Source: Methyloversatilis discipulorum
GTDB lineage: Bacteria; Pseudomonadota; Gammaproteobacteria; Burkholderiales; Rhodocyclaceae
Direction: 5' to 3'
NCBI RefSeq assembly: GCF_000527135.1
Contig: NZ_AZUP01000001.1
Location: forward strand, 3,559,535 to 3,623,534
DNA length: 64,000 nucleotides
Shown here: positions 42,393 through 51,315 of the stretch, piece after piece
Layout of the letters: every line of letters starts with the position of its first letter
How positions within the stretch are numbered: the stretch's first letter is position 1
Notes under the pieces: generated by a model
Database searches by the model: none
What the model was told of the DNA's origin: nothing
The model's input: the letters and a program-made list of their open reading frames with translations, nothing else
Made by a program: the position numbers and the translations under genes

Positions 42393-42549
42393 TTGATGCT
42401 GCAAGGCGTGGAGAAGCGCATGCGGATTTCCGCCGTGGCCGGCAGCACTGCCGGCCGATCCCCGACAATAAGAAAAGACGCAGGGGCCACTGAAAGGAAG
42501 GGCGTAACGGCACGACCGGAATCGCCTCGGGAAGCAATCGGGGGCTGTC

Positions 42550-44190
42550 ATGACTGCGAACGGCATCGAAACGAATGCGCGCGCGAATGTTGAACTGGTG
42601 ACCGTGTACGAGCTGAGCAAGATACTCAGCTCGTCGCTGGACGTAACGAAGACCCTGCGCGAAGCACTGAACGTGCTGTCGCACTACCTCGACTTCAGAC
42701 GCATGATGATCGCGCTGGTCGAGGACGACGGTGAGGCGCTCAGCCTGGCCGCGGCGGTCGGCCTGTCGGTCAAGGAGTGGTCGAGCGGGCGCTACCGGTC
42801 GGGCGAGGGCATCATCGGCCGCGTGTTCGCCTCCGGCTCGCCGGTCGTGGTGCCGGACATTTCGGTCGAACCGCTGTTCCTGAACCGCACCGGCGCGCTC
42901 GACGACGCCGGTGACGAAACCATCGCTTTCATCGGCGTGCCGATCCGCGCCGGTGCCGACATGCTGGGCGTGCTGTGTGCCGACCGCGTGGTATCGCGCC
43001 GCGGCGGCTTCGGCAGCGACGTGCGCGTGCTGTCGATGGCCGCCAACTTGATGGGGCAGTCGGTGGCGCTGCAGCGCGTGGTGACCGACGAGCACGAACG
43101 TCTGCTGCATCAGGCCAAGCAGGCACGGCGCGACGCCCCGCGCGGCCGTTTCAAGCTGGACAACGTGGTCGGTGCCTCGCCGCGCATGCAGGAGGTGTTC
43201 GCCGAGGCGCACCAGGTTGCGCCGTCGCGGTCCACCGTACTGCTGCGCGGCGAGAGCGGCACCGGCAAGGAAGTGATCGCCCGCGCCATCCACGAACTGT
43301 CGACGCGCAAGTCCGGCCCCTTCATCAAACTCAATTGCGCGGCGCTGTCCGAGTCACTGCTCGAATCGGAATTGTTCGGCCACGAGAAGGGCTCCTTCAC
43401 CGGCGCCACCGGCGAACGCAAGGGCCGTTTCGAACTGGCCGACGGCGGCACGCTCTTCCTCGACGAGATCGGCGACATTTCGCCGGCTTTCCAGACCAAG
43501 CTGCTGCGCGTGCTGCAGGAACGCGAGTTCGAGCGCGTCGGCGGCAGCAAGCCGATCAAGGTCGATGTGCGGCTGATCTGCGCGACCAACCGCAACCTCG
43601 AAAAGATGGTGGCGGCGGGCACCTTCCGCGCCGACCTGTACTTCCGCATCAATGTGGTGAGCATTTTCCTGCCGGCGCTGCGCGAGCGGCGCGAGGACAT
43701 TCCGGCACTGACGCAGCATTTCCTCGAGCGCTTCAACCGCGAGAACGACCGCAACATGAAGCTCACCCAGGGCGGGCAGGCGGTGATGATGCATTGCTAC
43801 TGGCCGGGCAATGTGCGCGAACTGGAGAACTGCATCGAGCGCACCGCGACGATGGCCCACCACGACGCGATCGAGGCGTCCGATTTCCCCTGTTCGGCCA
43901 ATCGTTGCCTGACGCAGGTGCTGCACTTCGTGAAGAAGGACGACGCTGTGTCGCCGGCGGTGGACTCCGCCGCGGCCGAGGTGGAGTCCTGTAGCCCGCC
44001 GGGCGACGCGGCGCCGGTTTCGCGCCCGGCGCCGTCCGATGACAAGCCCGACGGCGAGCGCGACCGTCTCGTGTGGGCGATGGAACAGTGCGGCTGGGTG
44101 CAGGCCAAAGCCGCCCGCCTGCTCAACATCACGCCGCGGCAGATGGGTTATGCGCTGAAGAAGTACGACATCGAGGTGCGGCGCTTCTGA
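42550..44190 (+). CDS. nifA: NifA, sigma-54-dependent activator of nitrogen fixation
   Basis: A 546-residue activator. A GAF domain occupies about residues 25-180. The AAA+ domain has Walker A GESGTGKE (234-241), the sigma-54-contact loop GSFTGA (281-286, a natural variant of GAFTGA) and Walker [10 protein letters not shown]. The interdomain Cys motif C-x11-C-x19-C-x4-C is complete (Cys416, 428, 448, 453), which marks the oxygen-sensitive class that works without NifL. The C-terminal Fis-type helix-turn-helix ends the protein ([23 protein letters not shown]). It switches on the nif promoters described in this window. No nifL is adjacent. Confidence 0.95.
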   Translation: MTANGIETNARANVELVTVYELSKILSSSLDVTKTLREALNVLSHYLDFRRMMIALVEDDGEALSLAAAVGLSVKEWSSGRYRSGEGIIGRVFASGSPVVVPDISVEPLFLNRTGALDDAGDETIAFIGVPIRAGADMLGVLCADRVVSRRGGFGSDVRVLSMAANLMGQSVALQRVVTDEHERLLHQAKQARRDAPRGRFKLDNVVGASPRMQEVFAEAHQVAPSRSTVLLRGESGTGKEVIARAIHELSTRKSGPFIKLNCAALSESLLESELFGHEKGSFTGATGERKGRFELADGGTLFLDEIGDISPAFQTKLLRVLQEREFERVGGSKPIKVDVRLICATNRNLEKMVAAGTFRADLYFRINVVSIFLPALRERREDIPALTQHFLERFNRENDRNMKLTQGGQAVMMHCYWPGNVRELENCIERTATMAHHDAIEASDFPCSANRCLTQVLHFVKKDDAVSPAVDSAAAEVESCSPPGDAAPVSRPAPSDDKPDGERDRLVWAMEQCGWVQAKAARLLNITPRQMGYALKKYDIEVRRF

Positions 44191-44193
44191 CGG

Positions 44194-44219
44194 GGCTGCG
44201 GGGCATTTTCCGCGCAGCC
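44194..44219. terminator. Hairpin between convergent nifA and a small gene
   Basis: GGCTGCG/CGCAGCC around a 12-base loop in the 32-base gap between convergent genes; a TTTT lies in the loop, not after the stem, so termination is uncertain. Confidence 0.4.
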
Positions 44220-44222
44220 TGA

Positions 44223-44465
44223 TCACCATTCGTTGCGCATGCCCCACGGGTGTGAGCCGGGCACCAGTTCGGCGGTGATGCCCTTTTTCGCGATGTCCTC
44301 CAGCGTCCGGTAGAAGGTCGCCTCGTGCATCAGCGTGCCGCTCTTCGAGTAGAGCGCCACGTACTTCGACGGCATGTCGACCTCGACCGTGAAATTGCCG
44401 CCGGCGTCCTGCACGCTGCGTGCGTTGCCGTTCCAGTCGATGAAGTATCCGGTTTCCGACGTCAT
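44223..44465 (-). CDS. Small conserved-looking protein downstream of ohr
   Basis: An 80-residue protein that I do not recognise. It begins MTSETGYFIDWNGNARSV, has a beta-rich middle (FTVEVDMPSKYVALYSKSG) and ends GSHPWGMRNEW. Codon use and composition match the neighbours, and GAAGGGATC precedes its ATG. It lies 11 bases after the Ohr-type gene in the same direction, so it is likely cotranscribed with selO and ohr. No membrane segment or Cys is present. Confidence 0.6.
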   Translation of the reverse strand: MTSETGYFIDWNGNARSVQDAGGNFTVEVDMPSKYVALYSKSGTLMHEATFYRTLEDIAKKGITAELVPGSHPWGMRNEW

Positions 44466-44476
44466 GACCGATCCCT

Positions 44477-44911
44477 TCACGCCAGCGCCGGATCTTCGAG
44501 CACCGCCGCGGCGCTGACGCTCACGTTGTTCTTGGTCGCGTCGGTGTAGGGGCACACCTTGAGCGCGCGCTCCACCAGCGAATCGGCGGTCGGCTGGTCG
44601 ATGCCATGCAGCACGGCGGTGAAACGGATGGCCATGCGGTAGGCCTCTTCAAAGTTCTTGAACAGCGACACCTCGGCTTCGACCATGCAGCCCTTCACCG
44701 GCAGTCGGTCGGCACGCACGATGTGGCGCACCGAGTTTTCGAAACAGGCGGCGTAAGCGGCGGCGAACAGCTGTTCCGGATTGACGCCCGCCTTCTTGCC
44801 GCCCATTTCGGCGGGCGCGGCGAGGTCCAGTTTCAGCAGGCCATCTTCGCTCTGCACGCGGCCGTTGCGGCCGCCCTGGCTGAAGACGCGGGTTTTGTAG
44901 ATGAGGTCCAT
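44477..44911 (-). CDS. Organic hydroperoxide resistance protein (Ohr/OsmC family)
   Basis: A 144-residue cytoplasmic thiol peroxidase of the Ohr type. The start MDLIYKTRVFSQGGRNGRV, the motif GVNPEQLFAAAYAACFENSV with the first catalytic Cys near residue 61, and KVCPYTDATKNN with the second Cys near residue 125 are diagnostic. Ohr reduces organic and lipid hydroperoxides using lipoylated partners. It usually sits by ohrR; here it lies 31 bases after selO, in a unit that may be under sigma-54 control, suggesting a role in protecting the cell during nitrogen fixation. That role is inference. Confidence 0.9.
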   Translation of the reverse strand: MDLIYKTRVFSQGGRNGRVQSEDGLLKLDLAAPAEMGGKKAGVNPEQLFAAAYAACFENSVRHIVRADRLPVKGCMVEAEVSLFKNFEEAYRMAIRFTAVLHGIDQPTADSLVERALKVCPYTDATKNNVSVSAAAVLEDPALA

Positions 44912-44942
44912 GACAGCTCCCGGTGAGTGGTGATCGAAGTGT

Positions 44943-46454
44943 TCAGCTCGAACAGCTGACGGTCAGTCCGTCCGCCCACTCGGGCGGCGGCGCGCTGTAG
45001 TGCGCGTACTGCGGACGTTCGTCGAAGGGGTGGCGCAGGCAGTCGAGCAGCGCCCGCACCTCGCCGAAATCGCCGTCGCGGGCGCGCCGGATCGCCGACT
45101 CGGCCATCCAGTTGCGCAGCACGTAGCAGGGGTTGGCCGCGCGCATGGCCGGCTGGCGCTGTGCATCGACGCTACCTTCGCCGGCCAGCCGGGCGCGCCA
45201 GCCGAGCAGCCAGGCGTCGCATGCCTCGCGGTCGGCGAACAGGTCACGCAACGGCGCGTCGCTGCTGCCGCGCTGCTCGCGCGCGACGCGCCCCGGCAGC
45301 TCGCTCAGCGCGCGGAAGAAGCGGGTGTAATCGACGCGCTGCAGCTGCAGCAGTCCCAGCGTCGCGCCGATGAAGTCGTCGTCGCCCGGTTGTGCGACGG
45401 CGAAGCCGAGGCGCTGTCGCATCAGCGCAGCGAAGCGGCTGTCGAAAGCCGGCTGGAAGTGCTCGTCGACCAGCGCGCGCGTGAGATCGGGGTGGCCGAT
45501 CAGCGGGCCGAGTGCATCGGCCAGCGCGTAGAGGTTCCACTGCGCGATGCGCGGCTGGGCGCGGAAGGCGTAGCGGCCGAAAGTGTCCGAGTGATTGCAG
45601 ATGCGGCCGGCATCGAAGTCATCCATGAAGGCAAACGGTCCGTAATCCAGCGTCAGCCCAAGCGCCGACATGTTGTCGGTGTTCATCACGCCGTGCATGA
45701 AGCCGATCGCCTGCCAGCGCGCCACCAGTTTGCCGGTGCGCTGCGCGACGTCGGCCAGCAGTGCGGCATGGGGACGAGCGCTGTCGCGCAGCTGCGGGCG
45801 GAAGCGGTCGATCACGTAGTCGGCCAGCAAGCGCAAATGTTGAACGTCGTCGGCGGCGTTGAAGTGCTCGAAGGTGCCGAAGCGCACGAAGCTGGGCGCG
45901 ATGCGCGTGACGACGGCGGCGCTCTCCGTACTTTCGCGCTGCACCGGCAGCGGCGAGCCGATCACGCACAGCGCGCGTGTGGTCGGCACACCGAGCGCGG
46001 CCATCGCCTCGGAACAGAGGAATTCGCGGATCGACGAACGCAGCACGGCGCGCCCATCGGAAAAGCGCGAGTAGGGCGTCGGGCCGGCGCCTTTCAGCTG
46101 CAGTTCAAGCGGGCCGTGCGGCGTATCGACCTCGCCCAGCAGATGAGCCCGGCCGTCGCCCAGCTGGCCCGACCAGCTGCCGAACTGATGGCCGGAATAG
46201 ACCGCCGCCAGCGGCTCGGCGCCCGGCGGCAGACGGTTGCCCGCGAACAGTTCGACGAACTCCGCGCGCGCGGCCTCCTGCGGATCGAGTCCGATCAGCG
46301 ACGCGGCGTCTTCGCTGACCGCGATCAGATGCGGCGCCGGCAGCGGCGCGGGAGGCAGCCGCGTGTGGAAGGCGGCCGGCAGCCGGGCGTAGCTGTTGCT
46401 CAGGCGCAGCGATTCGAGCGCCGACAGCGGTGGCGTGGGCAAAGGTGCATTCAT
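44943..46454 (-). CDS. selO: Protein adenylyltransferase SelO
   Basis: A 503-residue pseudokinase-fold enzyme that transfers AMP from ATP to Ser/Thr/Tyr of redox proteins. Diagnostic stretches are YSGHQFGSWSGQLGDGRA, QLKGAGPTPYSRFSDGRAVL, FMHGVMNTDNMSALGLTLDYGPF and NPCYVLRNWMAE. The C-terminal SCSS carries the Cys that replaces selenocysteine of animal SelO. The ATG at 46452-46454 has only a weak ribosome site, and much longer upstream frames lack similarity. SelO in bacteria affects glutathionylation under oxidative stress. Its position in the nif island, divergent from an FAD protein with a NifA-type site between, is unusual. Confidence 0.93.
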   Translation of the reverse strand: MNAPLPTPPLSALESLRLSNSYARLPAAFHTRLPPAPLPAPHLIAVSEDAASLIGLDPQEAARAEFVELFAGNRLPPGAEPLAAVYSGHQFGSWSGQLGDGRAHLLGEVDTPHGPLELQLKGAGPTPYSRFSDGRAVLRSSIREFLCSEAMAALGVPTTRALCVIGSPLPVQRESTESAAVVTRIAPSFVRFGTFEHFNAADDVQHLRLLADYVIDRFRPQLRDSARPHAALLADVAQRTGKLVARWQAIGFMHGVMNTDNMSALGLTLDYGPFAFMDDFDAGRICNHSDTFGRYAFRAQPRIAQWNLYALADALGPLIGHPDLTRALVDEHFQPAFDSRFAALMRQRLGFAVAQPGDDDFIGATLGLLQLQRVDYTRFFRALSELPGRVAREQRGSSDAPLRDLFADREACDAWLLGWRARLAGEGSVDAQRQPAMRAANPCYVLRNWMAESAIRRARDGDFGEVRALLDCLRHPFDERPQYAHYSAPPPEWADGLTVSCSS

Positions 46455-46495
46455 GGTGGCGTTCCGCGGTTGCGGAAGTGCGCAGCAAGAATCGG

Positions 46496-46510
46496 GCAAG
46501 CAGCGGCCCG
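46496..46510 (-). promoter_or_regulatory. Candidate sigma-54 promoter of selO
   Basis: Minus-strand reading keeps GG-N10-GC with TTGC at -12 and a divergent GGGCC at -24. It is about 90 bases from the activator site at 46600-46615 and 42 bases before the selO ATG. GC-rich surroundings make a chance match possible. Confidence 0.4.
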
Positions 46511-46599
46511 CGCCGCCGTCGGCCGTCGTCGCCCGGCCGCCAGCGGTGCGCGCGCATGCGCCGGAGGTCTCGCAGCACGCCGGTTGTCGGCCGACACGC

Positions 46600-46615
46600 T
46601 GTTGCATCTGCGACA
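46600..46615. promoter_or_regulatory. NifA upstream activator site (TGT-N10-ACA)
   Basis: Exact TGT-N10-ACA (TGTTGCATCTGCGACA) in the 290-base gap between divergent selO and the FAD-protein gene. It ends with the same TGCGACA as the site at 42202-42217. Confidence 0.75.
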
Positions 46616-46677
46616 AACGCGACGTGGATGTCGTGCCGGCAGCGGCGAGGCCGGGGCGGCGTGGGCGAGATCGCCGG

Positions 46678-46692
46678 TGGCTCGATGTTTGC
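46678..46692 (+). promoter_or_regulatory. Sigma-54 promoter of the FAD oxidoreductase gene
   Basis: TGGCTC-GATGT-TTGC, a good -24/-12 match with correct spacing, 62 bases downstream of the activator site and 52 bases before the ATG. Confidence 0.8.
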
Positions 46693-46744
46693 TGAACAGC
46701 GCCACCCATCCGATGAACCGATCTGAAGCCGAAAGGAGCGCCCC

Positions 46745-48307
46745 ATGCTCGACACCCTCATCGTAGGCGCCGGTCTCTGTGGTCTGGAAATCGCTCGCCG
46801 CCTGGAAGCGGCTGGGCGCAGCGTGCTGCTGGTCGAGGCCCGGGAGCGCGCCGGTGGCCGTGTGGACACGGTGCCTGCCGCGGCGGGTGCCGCCGCCCTC
46901 GACCTCGGCCCCGGCTGGTACTGGCCGCAGTCGCAGCCGCGCATGGTCCGGCTGATCGCGGATCTGGGGCTGGAAACCTTTCCCCAGCATGACGAAGGCG
47001 TCGTGCTGCATCTGCGGCAGCCCGACGACGATCCGGAAACGCTGGGCAGCGAGGCGATACACAATGGCGCGCGGCGACTGGTGGGCGGCATGGCGGCGCT
47101 GACCGGTGCGTTGCTGCGCCGGCTGTCGCACGACCGCCTGCGTACCGGCTGCACGGTCCGCCGGCTGGTCGCGCGCAGCGACCGCGTCGAGGTGCATTGC
47201 AGTGGCGGCGGCGAGTCCTTCGTCATCGCCGCGCGCAGCGTCGTGCTAGCGCTGCCGCCGCGGATCGCGGCGGAACAGATCGTGTTCGAGCCGGCGCTCG
47301 ACGCATCGCTGGTGCAGGCCATGCAGGACCAGCCGACCTGGATGGCGGCGCAGGCCAAGGCCTTCGTTCGCTCTGACAGCGCGCACTGGCGTCGCGGCGG
47401 CTTGTCCGGCAACGCCTTCGTGTCGCATCCGCAGGCCGTGCTCGGCGAGGTGTTCGATGCCTGCGACGCCGCCGGCGAAGCAGCCGCGCTGGGCGGCTTT
47501 GTCGCACTGTCGCCGGCGCTGCGTACGGCCAGCGCACCGGCGCTCGAACTGATGGTGCGCAGCCAGTTCGCGCAGCTTTTCGGCCCGGCGGTGGAGGCGG
47601 GTGAACTGCATCTGCGCGACTGGGCAAGCGAGCCGCTGACCTGCAGCGCGCTTGACCTGGCCGCGCCCGGCGGACATCCGGAAGACGACGTGTCGCTGCT
47701 TGCAGCGCCATACTGGTCCGGCCGCCTGCACCTGGCCGGCAGCGAGACGGCCGCGCGCGGTGCCGGCTATCTCGAAGGCGCGCTGGACGCCGCGGCGCGC
47801 GTCGCCAACCGGCTGATCGCGGTGCCGCTCGCCTTGCCGCCGTCGTCGGCCAACGACAGCAGCGTCGCCGACTTCGTCGACTGGGTGGGCGCGCAGCGCA
47901 ATCAGGCCGGAGAGCTTTACCGGCAGAGCGTGGTGCGCGCACTGAGCGCACAGCGCAGCATCGACATGACGCACGCCGTGCTGTGTGCGGTGATCGACCA
48001 CGTGTATGCCGAGGCGCTGCGCCGCATCGATGCGCTGGACTTCGATCTGAGCGGCGTCGCCATCGAGCGCGGCCGCTGCGCGCTGACGCCATCGCTGCTG
48101 GCACCCTTTTCCGGCTTCAGCGACTGGCTGGTCGGCGAGGCGCTGCAGCACAACCGCACGTCCTGTGCACTTTCCAACTTTCCGGACGAACACGCGCCGT
48201 CGCCCGATTACGTCGCGCGCATCCGTGTCGATCTTGCGCTGGCCTGGCGCGCCTTCGCCCAGTCGCTGAACCAGATGCTGATCGACCGCATGCCGGTGCG
48301 TGGCTGA
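46745..48307 (+). CDS. FAD-dependent amine-oxidase-type protein with an unassigned C-terminal domain
   Basis: A 520-residue protein. Residues 1-360 form a flavin-containing amine oxidase-like unit: dinucleotide motif VGAGLCGLEIARRL, VEARERAGGRVDT, and the C-terminal FAD segment LHLAGSETAARGAGYLEGALDAA. From about residue 375 to the end is a mostly helical extension (DFVDWVGAQRNQAGELYRQS ... LAWRAFAQSLNQMLIDRM) that I cannot assign. Substrate unknown; the name reflects fold only. A sigma-54 promoter and NifA-type site precede it and nifB follows, so expression with nitrogenase is likely. AAAGGAG precedes the ATG. Confidence 0.78.
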   Translation: MLDTLIVGAGLCGLEIARRLEAAGRSVLLVEARERAGGRVDTVPAAAGAAALDLGPGWYWPQSQPRMVRLIADLGLETFPQHDEGVVLHLRQPDDDPETLGSEAIHNGARRLVGGMAALTGALLRRLSHDRLRTGCTVRRLVARSDRVEVHCSGGGESFVIAARSVVLALPPRIAAEQIVFEPALDASLVQAMQDQPTWMAAQAKAFVRSDSAHWRRGGLSGNAFVSHPQAVLGEVFDACDAAGEAAALGGFVALSPALRTASAPALELMVRSQFAQLFGPAVEAGELHLRDWASEPLTCSALDLAAPGGHPEDDVSLLAAPYWSGRLHLAGSETAARGAGYLEGALDAAARVANRLIAVPLALPPSSANDSSVADFVDWVGAQRNQAGELYRQSVVRALSAQRSIDMTHAVLCAVIDHVYAEALRRIDALDFDLSGVAIERGRCALTPSLLAPFSGFSDWLVGEALQHNRTSCALSNFPDEHAPSPDYVARIRVDLALAWRAFAQSLNQMLIDRMPVRG

Positions 48308-48315
48308 CGCCGCTT

Positions 48316-48331
48316 TGTGTGCTTTGTCGCA
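48316..48331. promoter_or_regulatory. Degenerate NifA site upstream of nifB
   Basis: TGT-N10-GCA, one mismatch from TGT-N10-ACA. It includes TGTCGCA (48325-48331), the heptamer also present, in one orientation or the other, at the three other candidate NifA sites here. Confidence 0.5.
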
Positions 48332-48406
48332 AGCGTAGGTTTCCGACCACCGGACGAATCCTGCCCGGATTGCGCCAAGTCAATGAATCGAATGACGAAA
48401 TCACTT

Positions 48407-48421
48407 TGGCACGGAAATGGC
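48407..48421 (+). promoter_or_regulatory. Sigma-54 promoter of nifB
   Basis: TGGCAC-GGAAA-TGGC, with exact -24 and a G for T at -12; GG-N10-GC spacing is kept. It lies 53 bases before the nifB ATG. Confidence 0.82.
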
Positions 48422-48473
48422 TATCCCTCGTTTGCCAGCCCACATCGCGCGTCAGCAGAACAAGGAGTAGGTC

Positions 48474-50048
48474 ATGGAAAGTGCAGCAGCGAGCTATGTC
48501 AGCCTGGCTGACCTGAAGTCCAGCCACAACGTGCTGGCCACCCCGGCGGAAGCGCCGGCTCACGTCGGCTGTGGCACCTCCGGCGGCGAAGGCAAGGCCA
48601 GTTGCGGTACCTCCGCCGGTCCCGACGACATGCCGGCCCACGTGTGGGAGAAGGTGAAGAACCACCCCTGTTATTCGGAAGAGGCCCATCACCACTACGC
48701 CCGCATGCACGTCGCGGTGGCGCCGGCCTGCAACATCCAGTGCAACTACTGCAACCGCAAGTACGACTGTTCGAACGAGTCGCGCCCGGGCGTCGTGTCG
48801 CAGAAGCTGACGCCGGAACAGGCGGTCAAGAAGGTGGTCGCGGTGGCCAGCGAAATCCCGCAGATGACGGTGCTCGGCGTGGCCGGTCCCGGCGACTCGC
48901 TGGCCAACCCGAAGAAGACCTTCGACACCTTCCGCATGCTCCAGGAGCAGGCACCCGACATCAAGCTCTGTCTGTCCACCAACGGTCTGGCGCTGCCCGA
49001 TCTGGTCGACGAGATCTGCAAGTACAACATCGACCACGTGACCATCACGATCAACATGGTCGACCCGGAGATCGGCGCCAAGATCTATCCGTGGATCTTC
49101 TGGGACCACAAGCGCATCACCGGCGTCGAGGCCTCGCGCATCCTGCACGAACAGCAGATGAAGGGTCTTGAGATGCTGACGGCCCGTGGCGTACTCACCA
49201 AGATCAATTCGGTGCTCATCCCGGGCATCAACGACGCGCACATGATCGAGGTGAACAAGGCGGTCAAGGCGCGCGGCGCATTCCTGCACAACATCATGCC
49301 GCTCATTTCCGAAGCCGAGCACGGCACCGTATTCGGCCTGACCGGCCAGCGCGGCCCCACGGCGCAGGAGCTGAAGGCGGTCCAGGACGCCTGCATGGGG
49401 GGCGCCAACCTGATGCGCCACTGCCGCCAGTGCCGCGCTGACGCGGTCGGCCTGCTGGGCGAGGACCGCAGCGAGGAATTCACGCTCGACAAGATCGAAG
49501 AGATGGAAGTGGTCTATGACCTCGACCGCCGCCGCACCTACCAGGAGCGCGTCGAGGCCGAGCGTCAGGCCCAGCACGCCGCCAAGGTCGAAGCGCTGGC
49601 GGCGACCGAAGGCAACGACGCGGCGAAGGACATCAAGGTGCTGGTCGCCGTCGCCACGACGGGCGGCGGCCGGGTAAACCAGCACTTCGGTCACGCCGAC
49701 GAATTCCAGATCTTCGAGGTGTCGGCGGGCGAAGCGCTGTTCGTCGGTCACCGTCGGGTCGACCTGTATTGCCAGGGCGGCTATGGCGAGGACGAACAGC
49801 TGCCCTCCATCGTCAATGCGATCAACGACTGCCACGCCGTGCTGGTGTCGAAGATCGGCGCCTGCCCGCGCGACGAGCTGAAAGGCGCGGGCATCGAGCC
49901 GGTCGATGCCTATGCCGACGAGTTCATCGAGAAGGCCGCGCTGTCGTGGTTCGCCGACTACACCGGGCGGGTCGCCCGCGGCGAGATCGCGCACGCCGAG
50001 CGCGGCGACGCGTCGATCCGCCAGGGCGCCTTCACCGCCGCCGCCTGA
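48474..50048 (+). CDS. nifB: NifB, FeMo-cofactor radical SAM enzyme with NifX-like tail
   Basis: A 524-residue protein that makes the NifB-cofactor, the 8Fe-9S-C precursor of FeMo-co. The radical SAM motif is CNIQCNYC (Cys86, 90, 93), with further Cys for the accessory clusters ([10 protein letters not shown] near residue 66; RHCRQCRAD near residue 320). After a charged linker, residues about 395-510 form a NifX/NafY-like cofactor-binding domain ([24 protein letters not shown]), so this is the two-domain proteobacterial form. Good AAGGAG site. First gene of a plus-strand run of 16 closely spaced genes. Confidence 0.97.
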   Translation: MESAAASYVSLADLKSSHNVLATPAEAPAHVGCGTSGGEGKASCGTSAGPDDMPAHVWEKVKNHPCYSEEAHHHYARMHVAVAPACNIQCNYCNRKYDCSNESRPGVVSQKLTPEQAVKKVVAVASEIPQMTVLGVAGPGDSLANPKKTFDTFRMLQEQAPDIKLCLSTNGLALPDLVDEICKYNIDHVTITINMVDPEIGAKIYPWIFWDHKRITGVEASRILHEQQMKGLEMLTARGVLTKINSVLIPGINDAHMIEVNKAVKARGAFLHNIMPLISEAEHGTVFGLTGQRGPTAQELKAVQDACMGGANLMRHCRQCRADAVGLLGEDRSEEFTLDKIEEMEVVYDLDRRRTYQERVEAERQAQHAAKVEALAATEGNDAAKDIKVLVAVATTGGGRVNQHFGHADEFQIFEVSAGEALFVGHRRVDLYCQGGYGEDEQLPSIVNAINDCHAVLVSKIGACPRDELKGAGIEPVDAYADEFIEKAALSWFADYTGRVARGEIAHAERGDASIRQGAFTAAA

Positions 50049-50101
50049 CGTTTCCGGATGGACCGCGGCGAGCGCCGCGGTCCGAGCGAAAGGAGAGAAC
50101 C

Positions 50102-50311
50102 ATGTCACTGAAGATCATTGCCAACCTCTGTACGGGCTGTTCGGCCTGTGAGCCGGAATGCCCGAACGAGGCGATCAGCGAGCTCAAGAACCTGTTTGTC
50201 ATCGATCCCGACAAATGCACCGAATGCGAAGGCGATTACGACACCCCGCAGTGCGTCGCGGTGTGCCCGATCGACGACTGCATCCTCCCACTCCAGACCC
50301 AGGCTGCCTGA
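50102..50311 (+). CDS. 2[4Fe-4S] ferredoxin, nif-associated
   Basis: A 69-residue ferredoxin. First cluster CTGCSACEPECP; second cluster CTECEGDYDTPQCVAVCP with C-x2-C-x8-C spacing, the Allochromatium-type pattern also seen in nif-linked FdxN/FdxB proteins. It lies 53 bases after nifB with its own GGAG. Such ferredoxins supply electrons to NifB or to nitrogenase reductase. Followed seven bases later by the IscA-like gene. Confidence 0.92.
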   Translation: MSLKIIANLCTGCSACEPECPNEAISELKNLFVIDPDKCTECEGDYDTPQCVAVCPIDDCILPLQTQAA

Positions 50312-50318
50312 GGACAAC

Positions 50319-50744
50319 ATGACCCAACTGACCCTGACGCCGGCTGCGGCGAAATTCATCCAGCGCATGGTGCGCTTCTCCGGCGAACCGGAAGGTGCCG
50401 GCTTCCGCCTGCTGGTCAGCGCCGGCGGCTGCTCCGGCCTGAACTCCGAGTTCTCGGTCGTGGCGGCGCCACAGAGCGGCGACTCGGTGGTCGAGGCCTC
50501 CGGCGTACGGCTGTTCCTGCCGGCCGAATCGCGACTGCTGCTCGAAGGCGTGACGGTCGATTTCGCCGACACGCCGACCAAGAGCGGGCTCACCTTCATC
50601 AACCCGAACCAGGCACCGTGCGCATGCAGCAGCAGCGCACCCGCCGGCGCGCCGGGCGTGCAGCAGCACGCGCATGGACACGGCCATGGCCACGCGATGC
50701 CCGGCGTCGCGACGGTCGGCCTGGACGCCATCCGTCGCGGTTGA
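50319..50744 (+). CDS. IscA/HesB-type Fe-S scaffold with His-rich tail
   Basis: A 141-residue A-type Fe-S carrier. The HesB-like core has LTPAAAKFI, the first conserved Cys in SAGGCSGLN and the CAC motif (APCAC) near residue 104, the three cluster ligands. After this the protein carries about 35 extra residues with a His/Gly run (AHGHGHGHAM), not usual in IscA. The tail may bind iron or another metal. Position between the ferredoxin and LRV genes suggests a nif-dedicated scaffold comparable to nifIscA. Confidence 0.88.
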   Translation: MTQLTLTPAAAKFIQRMVRFSGEPEGAGFRLLVSAGGCSGLNSEFSVVAAPQSGDSVVEASGVRLFLPAESRLLLEGVTVDFADTPTKSGLTFINPNQAPCACSSSAPAGAPGVQQHAHGHGHGHAMPGVATVGLDAIRRG

Positions 50745-50754
50745 GGAGGCGGCC

Positions 50755-51315
50755 ATGCAGGCGATCGATGCCCACGACGATATGGCCGACCCCGGCCTCG
50801 CCGTGCTCGGTCGCGGCCTCCCACCCGAGGCCGAGGCGCTGATTGCGCGCGCCGGCCTGATCCGCAACCGCGTGGCCGAGGCGCAGGCCCTGCTCGACGA
50901 GGCGCACGCGCTCGCACCGTCGCACCCTGCGACGCTGATCGCGCTCTACCGCTTTCATTTCTACGGCAACCGGCTGCGTGCCGCGCGCGACGTTGGCGAG
51001 CGCGCCATCGCCTGTGCGGCGGCGGCGCTCGGCCTGTCGGCGGACTGGCGGCGGGTCGAGGCCGATGCGCGCTTTCGCGCGCTGGAGCCGATGCCCCGCT
51101 TCTGGCTGTTTTCGCTCAAGGGCTACGCCTATCTGAGCGCACGCCTGGGCGAACTCGACGTCGGGCGCGCCGCACTGGCGAGGCTGGCGGTGATGGATCC
51201 CGAGGACAAGGTCGGTCACCGGGTGATCGGCGACGTGCTCGCGCGCATGGGACGCGACGACCTCGGCTACGAGGACTGTCCGGACATCGCGGAACCGGTC
51301 GGGGTCACGCCATGA
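50755..51315 (+). CDS. TPR-like helical protein of the nif operon
   Basis: A 186-residue cytoplasmic protein, mostly helical, with two or three TPR-like repeats (AEAQALLDEAHALAPSHPATLIALYR; FWLFSLKGYAYLSARLGELD; ALARLAVMDPEDKVGHRVIGDVLARMG). I do not know a named family for it; similar proteins with the neighbouring LRV gene occur in other nif clusters. GAGGAGGC precedes the ATG, and its stop overlaps the next start (ATGA), implying translational coupling with the LRV gene. Confidence 0.68.
   Translation: MQAIDAHDDMADPGLAVLGRGLPPEAEALIARAGLIRNRVAEAQALLDEAHALAPSHPATLIALYRFHFYGNRLRAARDVGERAIACAAAALGLSADWRRVEADARFRALEPMPRFWLFSLKGYAYLSARLGELDVGRAALARLAVMDPEDKVGHRVIGDVLARMGRDDLGYEDCPDIAEPVGVTP

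Noticed and set aside
46585..46596. TGTCGGCCGACA palindrome beside the activator site
   Set aside because: Although it has TGT and ACA ends, the spacing is six rather than ten bases, so it does not fit a NifA site; a chance GC palindrome is possible.
44943..46709. SelO frame beginning at 46709
   Set aside because: The extra 85 codons run through the intergenic regulatory sites and have no SelO similarity.
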